The translations under genes and the position numbers were made by a program. The notes beneath the pieces were generated by a model that was given only the letters and a program-made list of their open reading frames with translations, did no database searches and was not told the DNA's origin. Shown here piece by piece: positions 32,345-42,867 of a stretch of DNA of 64,000 nucleotides. Source of the stretch: Ligilactobacillus apodemi DSM 16634 = JCM 16172 (lineage in GTDB: Bacteria; Bacillota; Bacilli; Lactobacillales; Lactobacillaceae); assembly GCF_001434405.1 (NCBI RefSeq), contig NZ_AZFT01000004.1, positions 38,067-102,066 of the forward strand, given 5' to 3'. Within the stretch, counting starts at the first letter, position 1. Each line of letters opens with the position of its first letter.

Positions 32345-33733
32345 ATGTCTCAGACTAAACTTTCACCCCGTATTTTCTTAGCAGTTTTAGCTGCTGGGAT
32401 CATGTCATTTTGTGGGGTGACAGTCGAAACCGCGATGAACATCGCATTTCCTACGCTGATGCGCCAATTTTCTATCAATACATCTACCGTGCAATGGATG
32501 ACAACGATCTACTTATTAGTGATCTCGATCGTTGTCCCCCTTTCAGCTTACTTAAATCGGTCTTTTACTACCCGTACGCTATTTCTTACGGCTAATCTAT
32601 TTTTCTTGTTAGGGTTGTCGATCGATGCCTTTTCACCTAGCTTTACGTTTCTATTAGTGGGACGTGCGATTCAAGGTATTGGTACTGGGATCGCCTTACC
32701 ATTGATGTTTAATATTATTTTTGAGCAAGTCCCACCACAAAAGATCGGGGTGATGGTCGGTTTTGCGATGCTTATTGTGGCGGTCGCTCCTGCTTTAGGC
32801 CCAACTTTTGGGGGCATCGTAGTTTCAACGCTTGGATGGCATTACATCTTTATCTTGAATTTACCGCTCGTGATCATTTCGCTTGGTTTGGGGATCTTTT
32901 CGATCAAATCAAGCCACAAACCTACTAAAGAAAAATTTGATATTATTAGTTTTCTCGCGATCATCGCTCTTTTTGCTGGGCTGATTTTAGGGATCAATAA
33001 CTTAGCCCAACATCCCCTTTTATCCGTTTATGTTAGCTTTTCACTAATTATCGGACTTTGCGGTTTAGGTGTCTTGATCTACCGTTCAAATCAGCTTGAA
33101 AATCCACTGATCGACCTTACTTTATTTACTAATTATCGCTTCACGGGACATATCGCTGCCTATTTCAGCTCTCAATTAATGCTTTTAGGTTTAGCATTTT
33201 TACTTCCTAACTATGTTCAATTGGTCAACGGTTCTAGCGCAACGATCGCTGGCTTATTAGTTTTACCTGGGGCCGTTTTAGGTGCGATCTTAGCACCACT
33301 TTCAGGACGGCTTTTAGATAAAGCAGGCGCACGTAAACCAATTTTACTTGGTGCGATCTTGTTTATCATTTCTATGATCTTGTACGTTGTTTACGCCTTA
33401 AATCTTTCAAACTTCTTAGTCGCCTTCTTCTATATCATCTTTATGTGCGGCTTAGGTGTTTCATTTGGTAACATTATGACCAGTGGCCAACAAGGGTTAA
33501 GTCGGAAACAACAAACAGATGCCAATGCTCTCTTTAATACGCTGCAACAATTTGCCGGTGCGATCGGGGTCACATTAGTTTCTTTGATCGTTGAACTTAG
33601 TCAAAGTAACAGTTCTGTTTCCTACGCTAAAGCAACGGCAATCGGAAGTCGCAATGGTTTTATCGTTTTATTGATCCTAGCAATAATTCAATTAGTGATC
33701 CTCTTTTTCGCAGTCAAACCCGTCGATAAATAA
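32345..33733 (+). CDS. DHA2-type MFS exporter
   Basis: 462 aa, 14 TM helices. MNIAFPTLMRQFSINTSTVQWMTT at TM1 and VGRAIQGIGTGIALPL, then VAPALGPTFGGIV (motif C) are DHA2 marks. It resembles the exporter at 10616 but shares no accessory DUF4811 gene. The SD GGAGG lies in the last codons of marR, so translation is coupled. Exports an unknown toxic compound. Confidence 0.92.
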   Translation: MSQTKLSPRIFLAVLAAGIMSFCGVTVETAMNIAFPTLMRQFSINTSTVQWMTTIYLLVISIVVPLSAYLNRSFTTRTLFLTANLFFLLGLSIDAFSPSFTFLLVGRAIQGIGTGIALPLMFNIIFEQVPPQKIGVMVGFAMLIVAVAPALGPTFGGIVVSTLGWHYIFILNLPLVIISLGLGIFSIKSSHKPTKEKFDIISFLAIIALFAGLILGINNLAQHPLLSVYVSFSLIIGLCGLGVLIYRSNQLENPLIDLTLFTNYRFTGHIAAYFSSQLMLLGLAFLLPNYVQLVNGSSATIAGLLVLPGAVLGAILAPLSGRLLDKAGARKPILLGAILFIISMILYVVYALNLSNFLVAFFYIIFMCGLGVSFGNIMTSGQQGLSRKQQTDANALFNTLQQFAGAIGVTLVSLIVELSQSNSSVSYAKATAIGSRNGFIVLLILAIIQLVILFFAVKPVDK

Positions 33734-33772
33734 AAAAATCGTCTTCAGCTTAATAACTGGAGACGATTTTTT
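33734..33772. terminator. Bidirectional terminator between MFS gene and mnmG
   Basis: AAAAATCGTCTTCAG pairs with CTGGAGACGATTTTTT with one internal T-G. Confidence 0.9.
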
Positions 33773-33779
33773 AGTGTAA

Positions 33780-35690
33780 TTATTTAACTTTAGCGATCTT
33801 ACCTTGTTCGATGTAGACAGCTAAAATGGAAAGATCAGCTGGATTGACCCCACTGATCCGACTAGCTTGCGCCAATGTTTCTGGGCGGATCTTAGACAAT
33901 TTTTGCTTAGCTTCAGTTGCTAACCCTTCGATCGCTTCATAATCGATTTGATCAGGGATCTTCTTTTCTTCCATCCGTTTTAGTTTTTCAACTTTTTCAT
34001 AGGCCTTTTTGATGTAGCCTTCATACTTGTATTGAATTTCGATCTGTTCGATCACATGACGATCAAGTGGGCCTGCTGGTGCTGGAATAAATTGCATCAA
34101 ATCAGCATAGGTCACATATGGACGGCGTAAGAATTCACTTGCCAAGACCCCATCTTTTAACGGACGATCGCCATGGGCTTCAAGGTAAGCATCCACTTCT
34201 GGGCTTGGCTTGATGCGAATTTTTGAAAGCCGTTCTTTTTCTGCTTGGATCGCCGCTTTTTTCGCTTCAAATGCAGCTAAACGTTCATCCGAGATCAAGC
34301 CGAGCTCATAGCCTAATTCTGTTAAACGTAAATCAGCATTATCATGCCGTAAAATCAAGCGATATTCGGCACGACTCGTCAACAAACGGTAAGGTTCATT
34401 GGTGCCCTTAGTTACCAAATCATCGATCATGACCCCAATATAGGCATCGCTACGTTTTAAAACGATCTCTTCTTTGCCTAACGCATGCCGACCAGCATTG
34501 ATCCCGGCGATCAAACCTTGCCCCGCAGCTTCTTCGTAACCTGAAGTCCCGTTAGTTTGACCCGCAGTATATAAACCTTTGATGAGTTTAGTTTCTAGCG
34601 TTGGCCGTAATTGATATGGTGAAACGATATCGTATTCGATCGCATATCCCGGGCGCATCATTTGCGCATTTTCCAAGCCAGGGATCGAATGGACCATTTG
34701 TTGTTGGACATCTTCTGGTAAAGAAGTCGATAACCCTTGAATATAGTATTCCGCTGTATCGCGTCCTTCTGGTTCGATGAACAATTGGTGGCGTGGTTTA
34801 TCAGAAAAGCGCACGATCTTGTCTTCGATCGATGGACAATAACGTGGGCCGACCCCTTCGATCACGCCAGAAAACATTGGCGCACGATCTAAATTGTCAC
34901 GAATGATCTTGTGTGTCATTTCTTGCGTGTAAGTCAACCAGCATGAAAGTTGTTGTTTCACATCTAAATAATCAGCATCGTCACTTTCATAGCTAAACAA
35001 ATGTGGTTGTTCATCCCCTGGTTGTTCTTCTGTCTGATCATAATCGATCGTATTACCATCAACTCGTGGTGGGGTCCCAGTCTTGAACCGCTTGAGTTCA
35101 AAACCTAATTTTTCAAGGTTTTTCGACAATTCGACCGCTGCTTGCGTATTGTTAGGGCCTGAAGAATACATCAATTCACCGATGATGATCTTCCCTCTGG
35201 CTGCTGTCCCCGTTGTTAAAACGACCGCTTTGGCACCATAACAAGCACCCGTGTTAGTTACAACTCCTTTAACTTCACCATCTTCTATGATCAGATCATC
35301 CACGATCCCTTGACGCAAAGTCAAATGTGGTTGATTTTCCAAGGTGTGCTTCATTTCGATCGAATAACGACTCTTATCTGCTTGTGCCCGTAAAGCTCGC
35401 ACGGCTGGGCCTTTACCCGTATTTAACATGCGCATTTGGACATAAGTCTTGTCGATATTTTTGCCCATTTCACCACCAAGGGCATCTACTTCACGCACCA
35501 CGATCCCTTTAGCTGGGCCACCGATCGAAGGGTTACATGGCATAAAAGCCACCATTTCTAGATTGATCGTGATCAAAAGAGTTTCATTGCCCATCCGAGC
35601 TGAAGCTAGCGCAGCTTCACAGCCAGCATGACCTGCCCCAACAACGATCACATCATAATCTTTTGCTTTATAGCGTTCTCCAAATTGCAT
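33780..35690 (-). CDS. mnmG: tRNA uridine-34 carboxymethylaminomethyl enzyme MnmG (GidA)
   Basis: 636 aa, the usual length. FAD-binding Rossmann motif [18 protein letters not shown] (about 17-34); [15 protein letters not shown]; the conserved Cys region [11 protein letters not shown] near residue 280; [16 protein letters not shown] near 375; the C-terminal MnmE-binding region ends VKVK-like. With MnmE it adds the cmnm5 group to U34 of tRNAs. It lies 11 bases after mnmE. Confidence 0.97.
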   Translation of the reverse strand: MQFGERYKAKDYDVIVVGAGHAGCEAALASARMGNETLLITINLEMVAFMPCNPSIGGPAKGIVVREVDALGGEMGKNIDKTYVQMRMLNTGKGPAVRALRAQADKSRYSIEMKHTLENQPHLTLRQGIVDDLIIEDGEVKGVVTNTGACYGAKAVVLTTGTAARGKIIIGELMYSSGPNNTQAAVELSKNLEKLGFELKRFKTGTPPRVDGNTIDYDQTEEQPGDEQPHLFSYESDDADYLDVKQQLSCWLTYTQEMTHKIIRDNLDRAPMFSGVIEGVGPRYCPSIEDKIVRFSDKPRHQLFIEPEGRDTAEYYIQGLSTSLPEDVQQQMVHSIPGLENAQMMRPGYAIEYDIVSPYQLRPTLETKLIKGLYTAGQTNGTSGYEEAAGQGLIAGINAGRHALGKEEIVLKRSDAYIGVMIDDLVTKGTNEPYRLLTSRAEYRLILRHDNADLRLTELGYELGLISDERLAAFEAKKAAIQAEKERLSKIRIKPSPEVDAYLEAHGDRPLKDGVLASEFLRRPYVTYADLMQFIPAPAGPLDRHVIEQIEIQYKYEGYIKKAYEKVEKLKRMEEKKIPDQIDYEAIEGLATEAKQKLSKIRPETLAQASRISGVNPADLSILAVYIEQGKIAKVK

Positions 35691-35701
35691 AAAATTCTCC
35701 T

Positions 35702-37093
35702 TTATTTCCCTAAACAGAATTGACTGAAGAGTTGATCTAATAATTCATCTTGATAGCTATCACCCGTGATCTCACCCAATAATTCCCACGCATTGGTCAT
35801 ATCGATTTGGACTAGATCAACTGGTAATTGTGCATCTAAGCCAGCTAAGACAGCCTCAAGTGAAGCTTTTGCCCGTTCTAACAAGGCAATGTGGCGCGCA
35901 TTTGTTACCAAAATGTTAGTTTGGGAGTTTTCGATCCCACGATAGAAGAGTTGTGCGATATGTTCTTCTAATTCATCAACGCCTTCATTTTTTAAAACTG
36001 AGGTCTGTAATACTTCAGCTTGATCTACGTGTTGATAGAGTTCAGTTAAATCAAGTTGTTGTGGTAAATCTGTCTTATTTAAGACGATGATTCGCTTTTT
36101 ATCTTGGGTCATTTCTAGCAACTCAAGGTCTTCTTTAGTCAACGGCTCACTAGCATTTAACAATAACATGACTAGATCCGCTTGAGTGATCGCTTTTTTC
36201 GAGCGTTCGACCCCAATTTTTTCGACCGTGTCGTCAGTCTCACGGATCCCCGCAGTATCGACAAGTTTTAAAGGTACGCCCCTAACATTGACGTATTCTT
36301 CGATCACATCTCTAGTCGTCCCGGCAATATCGGTCACGATCGCCTTATCTTCATGTAATAAATGGTTCAATAAACTTGATTTACCCACGTTAGGGCGTCC
36401 AACTAAAGCTGTCGCCAAACCTTCCCGCAAGATCTTTCCTTGTTTAGCTGTCACCAATAATTTTTGGATCTGCGCTTTAACATCTATTGCTTTTTCGCGG
36501 AGCATCTTTGAAGTCATTTCTTCGACATCATCATATTCAGGATAATCAATATTAACTTCAACTTGCGCTAAGACATCTAAGATCTCTTGGCGTAATTTAG
36601 TGATCAACTGGGATAAATTACCATCTAATTGATTTAACGCAGCTTTCATCGAACGATCTGTTTTTGCTCTGATCAGATCCATCACTGATTCTGCTTGAGC
36701 TAAATCGATTCTGCCGTGTAAAAAGGCACGCTTGGTAAATTCACCTGGTTCAGCTAAACGCGCCCCATTTGCTAAGAGCACTTGCAAGATCTTATTGGTT
36801 GGCACGATACCCCCATGACAGTTGATCTCGATCGTGTTTTCCCGGGTAAAGGTCTTGGGTGCTAACATCACTGAGACCATTACTTCGTCAATCACTTCAT
36901 TAGTCTTAGGGTCGATAAAATGTCCGTAATTGATCGTATGACTAGCAGCCTTGGTCAAGTCTTTACCAGTAAAAACTTTCGCAGCGATCTGCACTGCATC
37001 GTCACCACTTAAACGTACGATCGAGATCGCTCCTTCGCCTGGTGGGGTCGCGATCGCTGCGATCGTATCAAATTCTGTCACTGTATTTGCCAT
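35702..37093 (-). CDS. mnmE: tRNA-modifying GTPase MnmE (TrmE)
   Basis: 463 aa from ATG 37091-37093, behind GGAGGAAG. N-terminal tetrahydrofolate-binding domain (1-120; [21 protein letters not shown]), helical domain, then a GTPase domain at about 220-375: [22 protein letters not shown] and NKTD. The last residues, CLGK, carry the conserved catalytic Cys. Forms a complex with MnmG. mnmEG commonly lie close to the replication origin. Confidence 0.97.
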   Translation of the reverse strand: MANTVTEFDTIAAIATPPGEGAISIVRLSGDDAVQIAAKVFTGKDLTKAASHTINYGHFIDPKTNEVIDEVMVSVMLAPKTFTRENTIEINCHGGIVPTNKILQVLLANGARLAEPGEFTKRAFLHGRIDLAQAESVMDLIRAKTDRSMKAALNQLDGNLSQLITKLRQEILDVLAQVEVNIDYPEYDDVEEMTSKMLREKAIDVKAQIQKLLVTAKQGKILREGLATALVGRPNVGKSSLLNHLLHEDKAIVTDIAGTTRDVIEEYVNVRGVPLKLVDTAGIRETDDTVEKIGVERSKKAITQADLVMLLLNASEPLTKEDLELLEMTQDKKRIIVLNKTDLPQQLDLTELYQHVDQAEVLQTSVLKNEGVDELEEHIAQLFYRGIENSQTNILVTNARHIALLERAKASLEAVLAGLDAQLPVDLVQIDMTNAWELLGEITGDSYQDELLDQLFSQFCLGK

Positions 37094-37139
37094 GAGCTTC
37101 CTCCGTTTGTTAATTTTAAGCAGAAAAAAAGCGCCTACT

Positions 37140-37180
37140 CCACACAAAATAAACTTGTCCCACGACAAGTCTTTATGTGG
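37140..37180 (-). other. Hairpin in the mnmE leader
   Basis: CCACA...ACTTGT-6-ACAAGT...TGTGG forms a long stem-loop upstream of mnmE. It is not followed by a clear T-run on the minus strand; role unknown. A GATAA-6-TTATC dyad (37211-37225) lies further upstream. Confidence 0.4.
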
Positions 37181-37280
37181 ATAAAGCACTTTGACTACTT
37201 TATCAATTAAGATAAGAATGATTATCTATAATATAATGTTAATCTGGTAAATTGTCAAACAAATGTTTTACGCGCACAAC

Positions 37281-38294
37281 TTAATTTTGGGCTAAGTACG
37301 CATCTAGTTCCGCTAAATAAAATGCCTTTTGCTTTTGACTGATCCAAGATGCTTCAAACGAGTTTTTTGCCAACGCGACTACTTGTTCTTTAGTCAAATC
37401 GTATTTTTGTGCCAAAGCATAGTAGTTATCCCCGATATAACCACCAAAATATGCGGGGTCATCTGAATGAATGGAGATCTTTACCCCTTTTTCTAGTAAT
37501 TCTAAGACTTCTTTTCCTTTCATGTCAGCGGCAATAAAGTCATTTGACAACGGACATGAGGTTAAGCCGATCTTGTTTTTAGCTGCAAAATCCACTAAAT
37601 CAGGATCTTCAACAATATTTGTCCCATGATCGATCCGTTCAACGCCGATCACTTCCAACAATTCCCGAATATGCGCTAAAGAATTTACTTGATCAACGTC
37701 AGCATGAGCGGTGACATGTAACCCGTGCTCTTGTGCCGTACAAAATTGGTTGAAAAATTTCAGCGGCGGATTATTATGCTCATCGGAATCAAGCCCGACT
37801 CCGACAAATTTATCTTTATAAGGCAAAGCTTCTAAGAGCGTTTGGCGCGCCGATTCGCGGGATAAATCACGTAAAAAACACATGATCAAGCAGGCATCAA
37901 TATTTAATGCTCGTGCATCCACAGTAGCCCGGAGTAGCCCAGTAATGACCGTCGAAAAAGCGATCCCCCGACTCGTGTGTGCTTGCGGATCAAAGAAGAT
38001 CTCAGCGTGACGTACATTATTTTGAGCAGCTTTTTTCAAATATGCCATCGCTAGTTCGTAAAAATCATCTTCTTCGATCAAAACGTTCATTGCGGGATAA
38101 TAGACAGCTAAAAAAGATGCAAGATCATCATATTTCAAAGATTCTTCGACTTCAGCAATCGTTTTTTGCCCGATCTCAATGTTATTTTTTTTAGCTAATT
38201 TCAACTTTAGTTCGGGTTCTAATGTCCCTTCAATATGGACATGTAATTCTGCTTTAGGTAAATTACGGGTGAATTCGCGGGTCACTTCTGTCAT
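37281..38294 (-). CDS. Adenine deaminase-type enzyme of the adenosine deaminase family
   Basis: 337 aa metal-dependent amidohydrolase. Zinc ligands His18 and His20 in ELHVHIEGT, His in VTAHADVD, the catalytic Glu/His region ERIDHGTN and Asp-Asp in SIHSDDPAYFGG are intact. The segments EIFFDPQAHTSRGI and DPAYFGGYIGDNYY are typical of the adenine deaminase branch rather than true adenosine deaminases, so the probable reaction is adenine to hypoxanthine for purine salvage. SD-like GGAGG precedes the ATG. Single gene. Confidence 0.85.
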   Translation of the reverse strand: MTEVTREFTRNLPKAELHVHIEGTLEPELKLKLAKKNNIEIGQKTIAEVEESLKYDDLASFLAVYYPAMNVLIEEDDFYELAMAYLKKAAQNNVRHAEIFFDPQAHTSRGIAFSTVITGLLRATVDARALNIDACLIMCFLRDLSRESARQTLLEALPYKDKFVGVGLDSDEHNNPPLKFFNQFCTAQEHGLHVTAHADVDQVNSLAHIRELLEVIGVERIDHGTNIVEDPDLVDFAAKNKIGLTSCPLSNDFIAADMKGKEVLELLEKGVKISIHSDDPAYFGGYIGDNYYALAQKYDLTKEQVVALAKNSFEASWISQKQKAFYLAELDAYLAQN

Positions 38295-38383
38295 GTCAGC
38301 CTCCTAGATAATTCGGGTTTAAAAATATTATGTAATATAATATCATCAAAAAATTAAATGTCAACCTAAAAAAACCGAACAAA

Positions 38384-38408
38384 AAAGCAAGGCGTTTGAC
38401 CTTGCTTT
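38384..38408 (-). terminator. Terminator of the HTH protein gene
   Basis: AAAGCAAGG/CCTTGCTTT; on the minus strand TTTTTTG follows. Confidence 0.9.
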
Positions 38409-38413
38409 AAGTG

Positions 38414-38842
38414 TTATTCAAATTTAAATTTAATAAATTTACCACTGATGCGAGCTAACTGCAACAACTCTTCCATTGTGGGTAAAGCCTTACCTGCTTC
38501 GATCTCTTTTACACGTGCCAAACTCAAATTTGCCTGACAAGCAAATTGTTTTTCGTCTAAATTAAGCTCTACGCGTAATTTGTGTACATTAAATTGATAA
38601 TCGATCCGTAAATTTTGGAGTTGATAGTGCTCTTTGGTCGCTCCGGATAATTGCGGTCGTTTTGACTCATTTAAAATTGCAGTTTTTGTTACTAATTGTT
38701 GCTTTTTTAGCTGAGCTTGTCTAAGCTTAGCTCGCCGTAAGATCGCATCGTGTTGCTTGCGCATCGTCATCAAAAACTCTGGCACCGTTTGGGCACGATA
38801 TGGCGACAAAGGCCAGAATCGACTTGTTATTTGTTTTTCCAA
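38414..38842 (-). CDS. XRE-type helix-turn-helix protein
   Basis: 142 aa from a TTG at 38840-38842 that follows GGGGGGA by about five bases; an ATG at 38893 has no ribosome site. The N-terminal half is basic with a helix rich in Arg/Lys/Gln (RRAKLRQAQLKKQQL). The C-terminal 60 residues form a Cro/CI-type HTH: LRVELNLDEKQFACQANLSLARVKEIEAGKALPTMEELLQLA. Likely a DNA-binding protein of unknown target; the long basic N-terminus is unusual. Confidence 0.75.
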   Translation of the reverse strand: MEKQITSRFWPLSPYRAQTVPEFLMTMRKQHDAILRRAKLRQAQLKKQQLVTKTAILNESKRPQLSGATKEHYQLQNLRIDYQFNVHKLRVELNLDEKQFACQANLSLARVKEIEAGKALPTMEELLQLARISGKFIKFKFE

Positions 38843-38914
38843 AACGTCCCCCCTATTTTTTACTAAATTATAGCAAAAATTTCCCCGAGACATTTCAGAA
38901 ATTTGGTAGTTTTA

Positions 38915-39475
38915 CTAAACAGCCAATTCGATCTTTTCTAGTAACTTAAACGAATTATCTTCTTTATTGAAATCATATTTAAAGATACAACCATTTGGTA
39001 CACTTGTAACTTCTTCGGTAGGACTCCAACGTTTTAAAAATTGCAAGCAAGCATTGGCATGGGTGACCGCTAAAACAGTTCTCCCACTTGATTTTTGCAT
39101 GATCTCAGTACAGGTTTGCACCATGCGCTCTTGCACTGCTTGGTCGCTTTCACCACCATATTTTACAAAAAGTTCCCCGTAAGGACGCAAGTGTTGTAAA
39201 TAATCGTGTTCGCCTTCCAAAATGCCAAAGTTTTGTTCTTTTAAGCCCTTAAGTCGCATATAAGGCAAGGTCGTTAAATGACGTAAAGTATCGCAACAAC
39301 GCTCCGAAGCTGAACAATAAGCCGCTGATAAATCAACGTCTTTAAAATACTTGCTAGCATCTTTTGCTTGGGCGATCCCTTTTAAGGTCAAAGGTGAATC
39401 GCTCCAGCCTTCAATCTTGCCTAAACTGTTAAATAATGTCTGCCCATGGCGCATCAAATATAATGTTTGTTCCAT
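38915..39475 (-). CDS. Histidine phosphatase family protein
   Basis: 186 aa with the catalytic RHG motif at LYLMRHGQTLFN (His10) and the second His in VTHANAC (about 138). Glu in LKEQNFGILEGE is the proton donor region of phosphoglycerate-mutase-like phosphatases. Substrate unknown. A related protein of 224 aa is encoded at 50648. Confidence 0.9.
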   Translation of the reverse strand: MEQTLYLMRHGQTLFNSLGKIEGWSDSPLTLKGIAQAKDASKYFKDVDLSAAYCSASERCCDTLRHLTTLPYMRLKGLKEQNFGILEGEHDYLQHLRPYGELFVKYGGESDQAVQERMVQTCTEIMQKSSGRTVLAVTHANACLQFLKRWSPTEEVTSVPNGCIFKYDFNKEDNSFKLLEKIELAV

Positions 39476-39596
39476 TTATTTTCCCTCAATAATATTCTAT
39501 TTTCTCCCCAACAAATATAGCGCTTTCTTTTTTGCCGAGAAAAACCAACTGCCAACCAAATCATTGTAGTGTTTTTTACTTAAAATATTACTAAAA

Positions 39597-39632
39597 TAGC
39601 GCTAAGAATCCCTTAAGGTTCCTAGCGCTAAA
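39597..39632 (-). terminator. Terminator-like hairpin after the DUF2207 gene
   Basis: TAGCGCTA at both ends with inner CCTTAAGG. The T-run on the minus strand is short (TATTTTAG), so termination may be partial. Confidence 0.6.
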
Positions 39633-39644
39633 ACTGTATCTTAT

Positions 39645-41429
39645 TTAAAAGGCACCACCTGTGCCACCGCCCCCACCACCGGAGCTACCGCCTGAAAAGC
39701 CACCAGATCCGCCAGTTGCCGAGGAATAAGTGCTTGCGTTCCCAAATGTGGTCGCAAAACTTTGGGTAAAACTAGTGTCCCATGCTCCCATAAAGTAAAG
39801 GGCATAATATGGTCCAAAGGCTACTTCTAACTCAGTGGTGTCAAACTGTGTTTCTAATGCTTTAATAACTTTTTTAGCTAAACCAAACGCTACAGCATAT
39901 GGTAAGATCTGTTCCCATAAAACGATATCACCCACTTCACGGAGATCAACGCGCCCGACATCTTTTAGCATCGCCTTAAAGCAACGTAACTGATACACTT
40001 GAGCTTGACCTTTAGCCGTATAATTAGAGTGCGTTAGGAAGTATTTTCCACTCAAGATCGCGATCACGATCCCTAAGGCTAAACTAGTCCAACCGATCCA
40101 ACCTCCGATCACAAAACCTAAGATACCTAAAGCAATTAGACTAAGAGCCATACCGCCTAAAACACTCCAGTTTAGCCGTTGATTTTTACGATCAAAGTAG
40201 CCCAACGCTGCCGTTTGGTCATAAATTTCTTGTGACCAAGCAGAAAATTTCTTTTCTAACTGTTTGGCATTTTTTTCGCGTTTACCGTGTTTTTTGAGCG
40301 CTGTCAAACTAAACTCTTGCCCATTACCTACTTTTTCAAACAAATAGCGTAATAGCGGTTCTTTTAACAAGGCTTTATCGCGTAATTTAAGAATATAATC
40401 ATCGTTAACCTGGGTTATTTCTACCTTATTTTGCCCCGCCAACTCTAGGAAATAAACACTTAACTCTTGTGCGGTCGGGGGTGCGATTCTCAATAATGCC
40501 TTTGCTTTAAGGGGATCAGGTTCAGGGATTTCATAACTATGTTTTATCGGTGGGAATTTTTGCTTTTTATTTCCCGGGTTACGCACCAAAATTCCAATAA
40601 AACCTAGGGATAATAGACCAACTAGCCCACTGAAAATATTTTTAAGTAATCGACTTCTTTTTTCTTGTGCTTGCCGCTTTTGATTTGCTTCTTTGGCTAA
40701 TTTAGCTTCAGCTTTTTGTACACTAGCCTTGATTTTTTTCGTTGAAACTTTAGGGTTATCCTTAGTCACACTCGTGGGAAACAGCATGTGCGTTTCAAGC
40801 ATCGCATCCGTCGAAAGTTCGGGCAAGGTCATGGTGACTTGACCTTTTTGTTTGTCAACATTAGTTTGACCGGTCAAAGGTCCATGCGTCCAAGCCTGTA
40901 AACTGTTGATCGGTGCCGTGGGGAATTGGACCGTAACTTTTACATTACTCAAGGGTTCATCCCAGCCTTTACCCAAGATCTTCCAATTCAACTCAGCACT
41001 ATCTTGATAATTAGTGATCAAGCCTGTTAACACATAATGGTAGGTGACGATCATATCATTATCACTGATCTGATGATAAACTTTTAAGTTTAAATTATCG
41101 CTTGTTTGGGTGAGCTGATACGTATTATTTGTCCCCGCAGAACTTTCTTGCAAGGTAATTTCTTGATCATCTTGCGTAATCGCCACACTCACATCGGTCA
41201 CACTATCGACCTTTTGTAAGCTCTGGTCGTAAAAGACGCCATTAAAATCACCGTCAAATGAGTAAGTTATTTTTTGCGTGAAATCAAGTGCGCCATCGCT
41301 TCTAACTTGAGCGACCGCATCATAGTTAGTGATCTCATAACTACCATCTGCCAAGATCGTGCTTGGTTTTAGTAAAAAAATAAGGCCTAAACTAAGTAAT
41401 AACAACATCCAATAAAAGCGCTTTTTCAT
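39645..41429 (-). CDS. DUF2207 surface membrane protein with Gly-rich tail
   Basis: 594 aa. Signal peptide at about 1-27, a beta-rich extracellular DUF2207 domain (about 30-240), a TM helix near 265-283, a cytoplasmic or membrane region with two more TM helices near 420-460, and a Gly/Ser-rich end (GGSGGFSGGSSGGGG pattern) as in most family members. Function unknown; common in Firmicutes. Single gene with its own promoter. Confidence 0.9.
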   Translation of the reverse strand: MKKRFYWMLLLLSLGLIFLLKPSTILADGSYEITNYDAVAQVRSDGALDFTQKITYSFDGDFNGVFYDQSLQKVDSVTDVSVAITQDDQEITLQESSAGTNNTYQLTQTSDNLNLKVYHQISDNDMIVTYHYVLTGLITNYQDSAELNWKILGKGWDEPLSNVKVTVQFPTAPINSLQAWTHGPLTGQTNVDKQKGQVTMTLPELSTDAMLETHMLFPTSVTKDNPKVSTKKIKASVQKAEAKLAKEANQKRQAQEKRSRLLKNIFSGLVGLLSLGFIGILVRNPGNKKQKFPPIKHSYEIPEPDPLKAKALLRIAPPTAQELSVYFLELAGQNKVEITQVNDDYILKLRDKALLKEPLLRYLFEKVGNGQEFSLTALKKHGKREKNAKQLEKKFSAWSQEIYDQTAALGYFDRKNQRLNWSVLGGMALSLIALGILGFVIGGWIGWTSLALGIVIAILSGKYFLTHSNYTAKGQAQVYQLRCFKAMLKDVGRVDLREVGDIVLWEQILPYAVAFGLAKKVIKALETQFDTTELEVAFGPYYALYFMGAWDTSFTQSFATTFGNASTYSSATGGSGGFSGGSSGGGGGGTGGAF

Positions 41430-41605
41430 TGATATCCCCCCTTTTTTAAAGATTCACTTTTAGTATACAGGGTCGTAATTTTACTGTCTATTTTTATAAA
41501 AAGTAAAACTGACAAAAATTCTTAAAAAAAGGTAAATATGAGTATGAATTTATTAATTGAGTTATATTTAGCACGTCATTCCCATATTATATTTAAATAT
41601 ATTCC

Positions 41606-41683
41606 TTGCCCGGGCAAAATAGACGAACTTTTTTTATGAAAGCTCACCTATTCATGAAAAAAACGAACGATATTGATTATCGT
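41606..41683 (+). promoter_or_regulatory. Operator candidates before the acyltransferase-ligase-ABC operon
   Basis: TTGCCCGGGCAA (41606-41617) is a perfect 12-base palindrome. ACGATA-5-TATCGT (41667-41683) is a second inverted repeat 17 bases before the first gene; its core CGATATTGATTATCG also resembles a Fur box (11 of 14). The gap 41430-41700 shows AT-rich promoter-like DNA but no clear -35/-10 pair. Confidence 0.45.
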
Positions 41684-41700
41684 AAATAAAGGAGCTATTT

Positions 41701-42867
41701 ATGGCAAAGAAGAAATATCTTTATGAAGTAGACCTGATGCGATGCTTTTTCATTTTCGGGGTCCTACTCAATCACACCACATCCCTTTTTTCCAGTGCAT
41801 TAGGGCAAACATCCACTAGTAGCGGTAAATTTTTAGTTTCAACTCACTTGATGCTCCATTTTCCGCGCATGGGTTTTATGTTTGTCACCGGACTTGTTTT
41901 ATTCTTGCAATATTACGATCGTCCTAACGTGAATTACTGGGAATTTTGGAAAAAAAGGTATAAGGGTTCGGGAATTCCTTACATATTTTTTAATGGGTTT
42001 TACATGCTCTGCGCTTTACTACTTGCAGGCACATTTTCCTTTGGTTTATGGGGAAAAGAATGGTTTTTAGCAATGATTCGGGGGGATCATTACTATCTTT
42101 ACTATATTTTGGTGATCTTTCAACTGTATTTGATCTTTCCAGTTTTAGTCTGGATGTTTAAAAAGCTTGAAGATCATCACGAAGCGATCTTGCTTGTGAG
42201 CGCGATCTTGCAGGTCATCTTGTTGATCTATGCAAAATACATTTACCCTAATATCAGTCATCAAGGCTGGCCTTATTTTGCAGTCCACTACGGAAATCTC
42301 TTATTGACCTACCAATTTTATTTCATTGCTGGCGCTTATACTTGGATCCACTATGCCGATGTCCAAAAACTATTGTTACGTCATCAGAAACTGATCTTTA
42401 TTACGACTATCATTTTATCGCTTGGCACATTAGCTTTATATCACTTTAACGTAGCCGTCTTACACCTACCACAACATAATGCTAATTTGATCCACCAACC
42501 GTATATGTTCTTTTATGCCGTTTTTGTGATCAGTTCGATCATCATCATCTGTCTAAAATACGCCGATAATCGCACTAAACCAACTTGGCGCTGGTTTAGC
42601 AGGCTCGTTGAAAAGGCAGCTAAAGTTTCCTTTGGGATCTACTTACTTCAAACGATCCCGCTGTTATTTTTAACTGGCATCTTAAATAGTCTCAAAACAC
42701 AACTCAGTAGTAGTGTCTTATTGGCGCTACTACCTGTGGGCTATTTTTTTGTGCTCGGTATCTCATGGTTGATCGCGGAATTTTGCCTAAAAGTTCCCCC
42801 ATTTGGCGCTTTGATCGGGCGCCCCAACCACCATCAATTGCTTAAACGAAAGGATCTGAAAGCATGA
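41701..42867 (+). CDS. Acyltransferase 3 family membrane protein (OafA-like)
   Basis: 388 aa, about ten TM helices. YEVDLMRCFFIFGVLLNHTT near the start holds the family His, and the FGIYLLQTIPLLF segment near residue 315 is typical. Such enzymes move an acyl group (often acetyl) across the membrane to a sugar or lipid on the outside. The gene overlaps the ligase gene by four bases (ATGA) and leads a five-gene operon, so it may use the product of the ligase or modify something imported by the ABC system. Confidence 0.88.
   Translation: MAKKKYLYEVDLMRCFFIFGVLLNHTTSLFSSALGQTSTSSGKFLVSTHLMLHFPRMGFMFVTGLVLFLQYYDRPNVNYWEFWKKRYKGSGIPYIFFNGFYMLCALLLAGTFSFGLWGKEWFLAMIRGDHYYLYYILVIFQLYLIFPVLVWMFKKLEDHHEAILLVSAILQVILLIYAKYIYPNISHQGWPYFAVHYGNLLLTYQFYFIAGAYTWIHYADVQKLLLRHQKLIFITTIILSLGTLALYHFNVAVLHLPQHNANLIHQPYMFFYAVFVISSIIIICLKYADNRTKPTWRWFSRLVEKAAKVSFGIYLLQTIPLLFLTGILNSLKTQLSSSVLLALLPVGYFFVLGISWLIAEFCLKVPPFGALIGRPNHHQLLKRKDLKA

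Noticed and set aside
37211..37227. GATAAGAATGATTATC as a Fur/PerR box upstream of mnmE
   Set aside because: Only 11 of 14 consensus bases in very AT-rich DNA, and no iron or peroxide link to mnmE.
38869..38917. TTTACTAAA copies near the phosphatase gene
   Set aside because: One is in a terminal coding region; they show that this AT-rich motif also occurs by chance, so it was not called an operator here.
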